Assembly (NCBI GenBank): GCA_947176675.1 | Contig: CAMWRN010000112.1 | Location: 1-7,496 of the forward strand | Reading direction: 5' to 3' | Length of the DNA stretch: 7,496 bases | Source of the DNA: an uncultured Clostridia bacterium | GTDB lineage: Bacteria; Bacillota; Clostridia; Oscillospirales; Ruminococcaceae | In this document: positions 1 through 4,784 of the stretch, one piece after another | Layout: every line of letters starts with the position of its first letter | Position numbering within the stretch: the stretch's first letter is position 1 | Position numbers and translations under genes: made by a program | The notes under the pieces: model-generated | The model's input: the letters and a program-made list of their open reading frames with translations, nothing else | The model's database searches: none | Told to the model about the DNA's origin: nothing

Positions 1-1169
1 CTGATGAGGGTATTGAGATCTACACGATTAAGAACGGCAACGAAATGATCGAGCCGCTCAAGGAAAGACTTCTCGGACGTTACCTTATGGAGGATCTCCG
101 CGATCCGGAAACAGGCGACCTTATCATGAGCCACAACAAGCTTATGAACGAAGCGGACGCTCAGAAAATTGTTGACAGCGGCGTTGAGAAAATTACTATC
201 CGTTCGGTGCTTAACTGTAAAGCTAAACACGGAGTATGTGCAAAGTGCTACGGTTCCAACCTTGCCAACGGAAACCTTGTTGCTGTCGGTGAAGCTGTCG
301 GCGTAATCGCCGCTCAATCCATCGGTGAGCCTGGTACGCAGCTCACGATGAGAACGTTCCACACGGGCGGTATCGCTTCTGCGGAGGATATTACGCAGGG
401 TCTTCCCCGTGTTGAGGAGCTTTTCGAGAGCAGACGTCCCAAGAATGCGGCTATAATCGCAAGAATAAGCGGTTCTGTACGCATGGAGGAGATCAAGAAA
501 ATACGCAACGTTATTATCACTGACAGCGAAATAGGTACTGAAGAATACTATCCCGTACCTTACGGCTACAAGATCAGAGTCCGCGAGGGTGACACCGTTG
601 AAGCCGGTACGCCGCTTACCGAGGGTTCTATCAATCCGGGAGACATTCTCGCGGTGAACGGTCAGCAGGCTGTTCAGAACTATATCATCACAGAAGTTCA
701 AAAGGTTTACCGTTTGCAGGGTGTTGATATCAACGATAAGCATATTGAGGTAATTGTCCGTCAGATGCTCCGCAAGGTCAAAGTAGACGATAGCGGTTCA
801 AGCTATCTGCTTCCCGGATCGCTGGTTGACAAGAAAGACATCGATGAGATCAATGCGGATATCAAGCGCAGAATGGACAATGGAGAAGAGGGTCTTAGCT
901 TTGCAACGACTATCCCTGTTCTTCAGGGTATTACAAAGGCATCCTCCAATTCGGACAGCTTCCTGTCGGCGGCTTCGTTCCAGGAGACAACCCGCGCACT
1001 TACCGATGCTGCCATCAAGGGCAAGAGCGACTACCTTCAGGGTCTTAAAGAGAACGTTATTATCGGTAAGCTCATTCCCGCAGGTACGGGTATGGACGTT
1101 TACAATAACATTCAGATCGTCAAGAACGAAAGCTCGTCTGAGCATATCCCGACTCCCACAACTCTGTAA
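1..1169 (+). CDS. rpoC: DNA-directed RNA polymerase subunit beta' (C-terminal part, 5' truncated by window edge)
   Basis: This is the C-terminal third of the beta' subunit of RNA polymerase, the catalytic clamp subunit of the cytoplasmic transcription enzyme. The open frame runs in from the left edge (first whole codon at base 3), giving 388 visible residues before TAA at 1167-1169. Visible landmarks, numbered from the first visible residue: three cysteines of the second zinc site at 72, 79 and 82 (CKAKHGVCAKC); the conserved GEAVGVIAAQSIGEPGTQL stretch at about 96-114; the trigger helix TMRTFHTGG at 115-123, with the histidine that contacts NTP; and DITQGLPRVEELFE right after it. There is therefore no large insertion in the trigger loop such as E. 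coli has (SI3). A barrel-sandwich-like region follows, and the end (ENVIIGKLIPAGTGM plus a short tail) is typical of Firmicutes. The ATG at 45 is an internal methionine, not the start. rpoB is expected just upstream, outside the window. Confidence 0.98.
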   Translation, partial: DEGIEIYTIKNGNEMIEPLKERLLGRYLMEDLRDPETGDLIMSHNKLMNEADAQKIVDSGVEKITIRSVLNCKAKHGVCAKCYGSNLANGNLVAVGEAVGVIAAQSIGEPGTQLTMRTFHTGGIASAEDITQGLPRVEELFESRRPKNAAIIARISGSVRMEEIKKIRNVIITDSEIGTEEYYPVPYGYKIRVREGDTVEAGTPLTEGSINPGDILAVNGQQAVQNYIITEVQKVYRLQGVDINDKHIEVIVRQMLRKVKVDDSGSSYLLPGSLVDKKDIDEINADIKRRMDNGEEGLSFATTIPVLQGITKASSNSDSFLSAASFQETTRALTDAAIKGKSDYLQGLKENVIIGKLIPAGTGMDVYNNIQIVKNESSSEHIPTPTTL

Positions 1170-1182
1170 CTTCTGACACACT

Positions 1183-1230
1183 AAAGCTCCGCGAGGTCCT
1201 GCCAAAAGACAGGGATTTCGCGGAGCTTTT
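1183..1230 (+). terminator. Hairpin terminator after rpoC, probably leaky
   Basis: A perfect 12-bp inverted repeat (AAAGCTCCGCGA at 1183-1194, TCGCGGAGCTTT at 1218-1229) begins 14 nt after the rpoC stop. Inside it a second short stem can form (TCCTG 1197-1201 with CAGGG 1210-1214, one G-U pair). The T run at the 3' side is only four bases before CGAC, so it looks like an intrinsic terminator of moderate strength. It closes the rpoC message but may let part of transcription through into tatD. Confidence 0.75.
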
Positions 1231-1245
1231 CGACAAACTACCTAT

Positions 1246-1251
1246 GAAAGG
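1246..1251 (+). promoter_or_regulatory. Ribosome binding site of tatD
   Basis: GAAAGG lies 10 nt before the ATG at 1262. Nearby ATGs at 1244 and 1255 are out of frame with the hydrolase, so this site and the DSHAHYD motif directly after the start decide the choice of 1262. Confidence 0.65.
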
Positions 1252-1261
1252 CTGATGAAAA

Positions 1262-2035
1262 ATGCTTGACTATATAGATTCCCACGCTCACTACGATGCA
1301 GAGCAGTTCGACCACGACAGAGATGAGCTTCTTGAACGTCTGCACAGCGAGGGTGTGAGGAATATCGTAAACATGGGATGTAACCTTGAGCGTTCGCGGC
1401 TGTCGGTGGATTATTCCGACAGGTATCCTTTTGTCTACGCGGCAGTGGGAATACACCCCGAGGACGTGGAGGGGACTCCCGCAAATTATCTCGATACCCT
1501 GAAAAAATTGGCGGTGCTGCCGAAAACGGTTGCTATCGGGGAGATCGGTTTGGATTATCATTACGATGGTTACGATCCCGATTTGCAGCAGCGTATTTTC
1601 AAGGAACAGCTTGACTTGGCGGAAAATCTTTTTCTGCCTGTTGTTATCCATTCCCGTGACGCAACGGAGGACACAATGTCTATCCTTAGAGAACGCGGAA
1701 AAGTAAACGGCGTAATGCACTGCTTTTCGGGTTCTGCGGAAACGGCGAAGCAGGTGCTTGCTTTGGGAATGAACATTAGCTTCACGGGAGTTCTTACGTT
1801 TAAAAACGCGAGAAAGGCAATAGAGGCTCTGGAGGTCGTTCCTCTGGACAGGCTTATGCTTGAAACAGACTGTCCCTTTATGGCTCCCGAACCGAACCGC
1901 GGCAAACGCTGCGACAGCGGAATGATAGTTCATATCATTCAGAAGATCGCGGAAGTCAAGGGAGTATCCCCCGAGCTTGTTGCAAAGCAGACCACCGAAA
2001 ATACCCTGAAGCTTTTCTGGAAAATGAGCGGCTGA
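1262..2035 (+). CDS. tatD: TatD family metal-dependent hydrolase (putative DNase)
   Basis: This is a complete 257-residue TatD-type amidohydrolase, the usual length for the family (about 250-265). It is a cytoplasmic TIM-barrel enzyme that holds one or two divalent metals. E. coli TatD has 3'-5' DNase/RNase activity, but the substrate of most homologues is uncertain. All expected metal ligands are visible: H8 and H10 (DSHAHYD), E94 (AIGEIGLDYH), H130 (PVVIHSRDA), H153 (MHCFSGS) and D203 (LETDCPF); VGIHPEDV supplies H65. The conserved late motif reads PEPNRGKRCDSG rather than the common RGxRNEP form, a change beside the active site that does not touch the ligands. The gene follows the rpoC terminator with too little room for an obvious promoter, so it is probably expressed by readthrough. 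It ends 38 nt before the shared convergent terminator. In many Firmicutes a tatD homologue (yabD) sits near metS, rnmV and ksgA; none of these is here. The family call is firm, the nuclease role is inferred. Confidence 0.93.
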   Translation: MLDYIDSHAHYDAEQFDHDRDELLERLHSEGVRNIVNMGCNLERSRLSVDYSDRYPFVYAAVGIHPEDVEGTPANYLDTLKKLAVLPKTVAIGEIGLDYHYDGYDPDLQQRIFKEQLDLAENLFLPVVIHSRDATEDTMSILRERGKVNGVMHCFSGSAETAKQVLALGMNISFTGVLTFKNARKAIEALEVVPLDRLMLETDCPFMAPEPNRGKRCDSGMIVHIIQKIAEVKGVSPELVAKQTTENTLKLFWKMSG

Positions 2036-2072
2036 AAAATTACAGCAAATTTAAAATAAGAAGAAATTAGGC

Positions 2073-2119
2073 AAAAAATCCCCGTAGTATTCTTTCGGAA
2101 TACTACGGGGATAATTTTT
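2073..2119. terminator. Bidirectional intrinsic terminator between convergent tatD and glgP
   Basis: A perfect inverted repeat of about 15 bp (2078-2092 with 2098-2112, core CCCCGTAGTATTC/GAATACTACGGGG) has a 5-nt loop. On the plus strand it is followed by TAATTTTT; on the minus strand the complement of the A run at 2073-2078 gives six Ts. It therefore has the form of an intrinsic terminator in both directions, ending tatD from the left and glgP from the right (15 nt after the glgP stop). Confidence 0.92.
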
Positions 2120-2126
2120 CATTGAC

Positions 2127-4523
2127 TTATTTAAGCTTCCAGATGTCGCTTGCATAGTCCTCAATCGCTCTGTCAGCAGAGAAAATTCCCGCGCCTGCGA
2201 TATTGTGAAGGGACATTTTGTTCCATTTGGACTGATCCTTGTAGCATTCGGAAACATACTGCTGTGCGCACTGATATGCATCGAAGTCTGCAAGAACCAT
2301 GTATGGATCCTTGAACTTCAGTGAGTTTGCAACCTCCTCGAAGGTGCAGCCGTTTATGCCGTGATACATCTTATTGATCGCCTTGTCGATAACATCGTTG
2401 TTCTTACAGTATTCTTCGGGACGGTATCCCTGAGCCTGTTTTGCAAGAACCTCATCGGCAGTCATGCCGAAGATAAAGATATTATCAATTCCCACCTGAT
2501 CCTTGATCTCGATGTTTGCGCCGTCAAGAGTACCCAGTGTGAGCGCACCGTTAAGCATGAGCTTCATGTTGCCCGTACCGGAAGCTTCCTTACCCGCAAG
2601 GGAAATCTGTTCCGATATCTCGGCGGCAGGCATAAGCAGTTCGGAAAGGGATACGCGGTAGTCCTCTAAGAAGAACACCTGAAGCTGCTTGCTGATCTTG
2701 GGGTGTTTCTTGATCTCCTCGCCCAGCGCCCAGATCATCTTGATGATCTGCTTTGCGAGGTAGTATCCGGGAGCAGCCTTCGCCGCAAAGATATAGGTCT
2801 TGGGAACGAATTCTGCGTCGGGATGTTCCAGCAGATGGTTGTACTCGGCAATGATATTGAGTACGTTAAGGTGCTGTCTCTTGTATTCGTGGAGACGCTT
2901 TACCTGAACGTCGAAAATGCCGTCGGTATTGAGCACAGTACCGTAATTGGTCTTTACATACTTGGCGAAACGCTCCTTGTTTTCCTTTTTGATCTCGGCA
3001 AGACGCTTGATAACGTTTGCGTCGTTCTCAAATTTGGTGAAGTTGTAAAGCTCTGCGCCGCTCCGTTTGAAGCCGTCTCCGATAGTGCTTTCAAGCAGGG
3101 AGGTAAGTCCCGGGTTGGACTGGAGCAGCCATCTTCTGTATGCGATACCGTTGGTAACGTTCTTGAACTTGTGGGGTGTGTCGGCGAATTCGTTCTTGAA
3201 AACGTCCTTCTTGATGATATCGGAGTGAAGCTTTGAAACGCCGTTTACGCTGTGAGAAGCGCATACGCAGAGCAAGGCCATGTGGATCTGGTTGTTCTGG
3301 ATAATGGACATTCTCGTGACCTTTGCGCTGTCGTCAAGACGCTCCATAAGGTCGGCGCAGTAGCGGTTGTTGATCTCAACGATAATAGAGAATATACGTG
3401 GAATGACCTGCTTAACGAGGTTTACGTCCCACTTTTCGAGAGCTTCCGCGAGAACTGTATGGTTTGTGTAAGCAAATGTATTGGTAACGATGTGCCAAGC
3501 CTTGCCCCAGCTGTAGCCGCAGTCATCAAGAAGAATTCTCATCAGTTCGGGGATAGCGAGAGTGGGGTGAGTGTCGTTGATGTGGATAGCGACTTTTTCG
3601 TGAAGGTTGTCGAGAGTGCCGTAAACTTTCATATGTCTGTCAACGATATCTCCAACGGAAGCTGCGCACATAAAGTATTGCTGACGGAGGCGGAGGCTCT
3701 TTCCCTCAAGGTGGTTATCGTTGGGGTACAGCACCTTTGAGATAGCCTGAGCAACGGTGTTCTGGCTGAGAGCCTTTGCATAGTCGCCCTGATTGAACAT
3801 AGCCATGTCGAAAGAGGGAGCCTTAGCCTGCCAAAGTCTTAAAACAGAAACCGCTTCGTTGCCGTATCCGGGAACGTACATATCGTAAGGTATTGCTTGG
3901 ACGGTGTTGTAATTCGTGTAAGAAATGTGGTGGTACTTATCGTCCCAGTACTCGGTCAGATCGCCCTCAAAGTGAACATCGATAACAAGGTCAGACTTTT
4001 GCACCAGCCAGCTTTCACCGCCGGGAAGCCAGTTGTCGGGAAGCTCCGTCTGCCAGCCGTCCTCGATCTTCTGCTTGAAGATACCGTACTCGTAGCGGAT
4101 AGAGTAACCCATAGCGGGGTAGCCGTCGGTAGCAAGACCGTCCAGATAACAGGCGGCAAGTCTGCCCAGACCGCCGTTTCCGAGACCTGCGTCAGGCTCG
4201 TATTCATAAATTCTGTCGAGGTTAATATCCCATTTCTTGAAAATATCCTCAACCATTCCGTTGATATTCAGGTTGAAAAGGCTTGTTTTCAGAGAACGTC
4301 CCATAAGGAATTCCATGGAAAGGTAATAAATTTCTTTTTTACCCGCGGAATGAGTTTTCGCGCGGAATTTGCGGCGTCTTTCACGAAGTATCTCGACCAC
4401 TACCGCTGAAAGAGCCTTATAGATCTGCATATCCGAAGCGTCAACAGGGGTAACGCCGTACTCTGTCTGGAGCACCTTTCGGAGTCTTTCCTCAAATTCT
4501 TCTTTTGCAATAACCGGAACCAT
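2127..4523 (-). CDS. glgP: Glycogen/maltodextrin phosphorylase (alpha-1,4-glucan phosphorylase, GT35)
   Basis: This is a complete 798-residue GT35 phosphorylase, a PLP enzyme that releases glucose-1-phosphate from the non-reducing ends of glycogen or maltodextrin in the cytoplasm. The cofactor signature EASGTGNMKLMLN lies at 646-658, with K654 as the Schiff-base lysine. The phosphate-site segment VKRLHEYKRQ at 541-550 provides R543 and K548 (equivalent to rabbit R569 and K574). Also present are the glycine-rich DAGLGNGGLGRLAACYLDG at 111-129, INDTHP at 315-320 and AYTNHT at 351-356, with H355 matching the catalytic-site H377 of the muscle enzyme. The frame stays open upstream to an ATG at 4631, but the extra 36 residues are low-complexity (Thr/Asn/Gln rich) and have no ribosome binding site. 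The ATG at 4523 has a GGAGAA site and gives the usual bacterial N-terminus, which lacks the animal phosphorylation-site extension. A promoter and a leader of about 130 nt lie upstream. Sequence alone does not separate a glycogen from a maltodextrin preference. Confidence 0.97.
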   Translation of the reverse strand: MVPVIAKEEFEERLRKVLQTEYGVTPVDASDMQIYKALSAVVVEILRERRRKFRAKTHSAGKKEIYYLSMEFLMGRSLKTSLFNLNINGMVEDIFKKWDINLDRIYEYEPDAGLGNGGLGRLAACYLDGLATDGYPAMGYSIRYEYGIFKQKIEDGWQTELPDNWLPGGESWLVQKSDLVIDVHFEGDLTEYWDDKYHHISYTNYNTVQAIPYDMYVPGYGNEAVSVLRLWQAKAPSFDMAMFNQGDYAKALSQNTVAQAISKVLYPNDNHLEGKSLRLRQQYFMCAASVGDIVDRHMKVYGTLDNLHEKVAIHINDTHPTLAIPELMRILLDDCGYSWGKAWHIVTNTFAYTNHTVLAEALEKWDVNLVKQVIPRIFSIIVEINNRYCADLMERLDDSAKVTRMSIIQNNQIHMALLCVCASHSVNGVSKLHSDIIKKDVFKNEFADTPHKFKNVTNGIAYRRWLLQSNPGLTSLLESTIGDGFKRSGAELYNFTKFENDANVIKRLAEIKKENKERFAKYVKTNYGTVLNTDGIFDVQVKRLHEYKRQHLNVLNIIAEYNHLLEHPDAEFVPKTYIFAAKAAPGYYLAKQIIKMIWALGEEIKKHPKISKQLQVFFLEDYRVSLSELLMPAAEISEQISLAGKEASGTGNMKLMLNGALTLGTLDGANIEIKDQVGIDNIFIFGMTADEVLAKQAQGYRPEEYCKNNDVIDKAINKMYHGINGCTFEEVANSLKFKDPYMVLADFDAYQCAQQYVSECYKDQSKWNKMSLHNIAGAGIFSADRAIEDYASDIWKLK

Positions 4524-4530
4524 TAAAATC

Positions 4531-4536
4531 TTCTCC
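4531..4536 (-). promoter_or_regulatory. Ribosome binding site of glgP
   Basis: Read on the minus strand this is GGAGAA, with GGAG ending 9 nt before the ATG at 4523-4521. It is the only good Shine-Dalgarno near the candidate starts and favours 4523 over the in-frame ATGs at 4631 and 4622. Confidence 0.8.
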
Positions 4537-4552
4537 AATCTGTAGAGGTTTA

Positions 4553-4616
4553 AACGCGCTGTTGCGCTGTTTATTGTCTGCGTGTTTTGTCTGTTTACTG
4601 TGTGCTGTGTTTTGGC
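4553..4616 (-). repeat. A/C-rich glgP leader with short tandem repeats
   Basis: On the minus strand this part of the presumed 5' untranslated leader is almost all A and C with few G and very few T. It holds a perfect 2 x 8-bp tandem duplication (GCGCTGTT on the plus strand at 4556-4563 and 4564-4571) and two copies of CAGACAA 13 nt apart (plus strand TTGTCTG at 4574-4580 and 4587-4593). Such a stretch should be poorly structured as RNA. It also accounts for the low-complexity peptide that appears if the reading frame is extended upstream. No known riboswitch fold is evident. Confidence 0.5.
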
Positions 4617-4662
4617 ATACATTACATACAATATCTTACAATAAAGGCATTATATAAATACT

Positions 4663-4691
4663 ATTATACACCATTTTATCCCTTAAAGCAA
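4663..4691 (-). promoter_or_regulatory. Sigma-A type promoter for glgP
   Basis: On the minus strand TTGCTT (4691-4686) is followed after exactly 17 nt by a consensus TATAAT (4668-4663). The transcription start would fall near 4656, leaving a leader of about 130 nt. A second TATAAT at 4654-4649 has no reasonable -35 at the right distance and is less likely. The -35 box lies inside one arm of the inverted repeat at 4685-4742. Confidence 0.7.
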
Positions 4692-4742
4692 CCGTAATAT
4701 TAAACAAAATTAACCTGTTTGGTCATTAGCCGATGTTGCTTT
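4685..4742. repeat. Nested inverted repeat over the glgP -35 region
   Basis: Three arms nest symmetrically: AAAGCAAC (4685-4692) with GTTGCTTT (4735-4742), TAAT (4695-4698) with ATTA (4725-4728), and AAACA (4702-4706) with TGTTT (4716-4720), leaving a 9-nt loop. It begins 43 nt downstream of the GH2 stop codon and its distal arm contains the glgP -35 hexamer. There is no T run after it on the minus strand, so it is not a standard intrinsic terminator. It could be a 3'-end structure of the GH2 message or an operator, and neither role can be shown from sequence. Confidence 0.4.
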
Positions 4743-4745
4743 GCG

Positions 4746-4769
4746 ACAAATTTCTTATAGAAATTTTGT
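4746..4769. repeat. AT-rich imperfect hairpin just after the GH2 gene
   Basis: ACAAATTTC (4746-4754) pairs with GAAATTTTGT (4760-4769) with one bulged base around a 5-nt loop, 16 nt past the GH2 stop codon. It is nearly all A/T and lacks a following T tract on the minus strand, so it is a weak candidate for message termination or stabilisation. Confidence 0.25.
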
Positions 4770-4784
4770 ACATTTTTCCGAATT

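Noticed and set aside
1238..1933. 231-codon open frame antisense to tatD
   Set aside because: It overlaps a gene with intact family motifs, its peptide resembles no known protein, and there is no ribosome binding site or separate context. It is a coding-strand shadow.
2361..4409. Several plus-strand open frames of 100-177 codons inside glgP
   Set aside because: They lie wholly antisense to a fully conserved phosphorylase; frames of this length commonly arise opposite biased codon use. No motifs or start signals support them.
4524..4631. N-terminal extension of GlgP starting at the ATG at 4631 or 4622
   Set aside because: The 36 extra residues are low-complexity Thr/Asn/Gln-rich peptide from the A/C-rich leader, without a Shine-Dalgarno. 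The start at 4523 has one and matches the family N-terminus.
4649..4677. Second TATAAT box as the glgP promoter
   Set aside because: The hexamer 17 nt upstream reads AAAATG on the minus strand and does not resemble a -35; the box at 4668-4663 has a better partner.
4524..4784. Riboswitch, tRNA, small ORF or CRISPR repeat in the spacer between GH2 and glgP
   Set aside because: I could not fit any known riboswitch core or cloverleaf, and no regularly spaced repeats or start-plus-Shine-Dalgarno for a small protein were seen.
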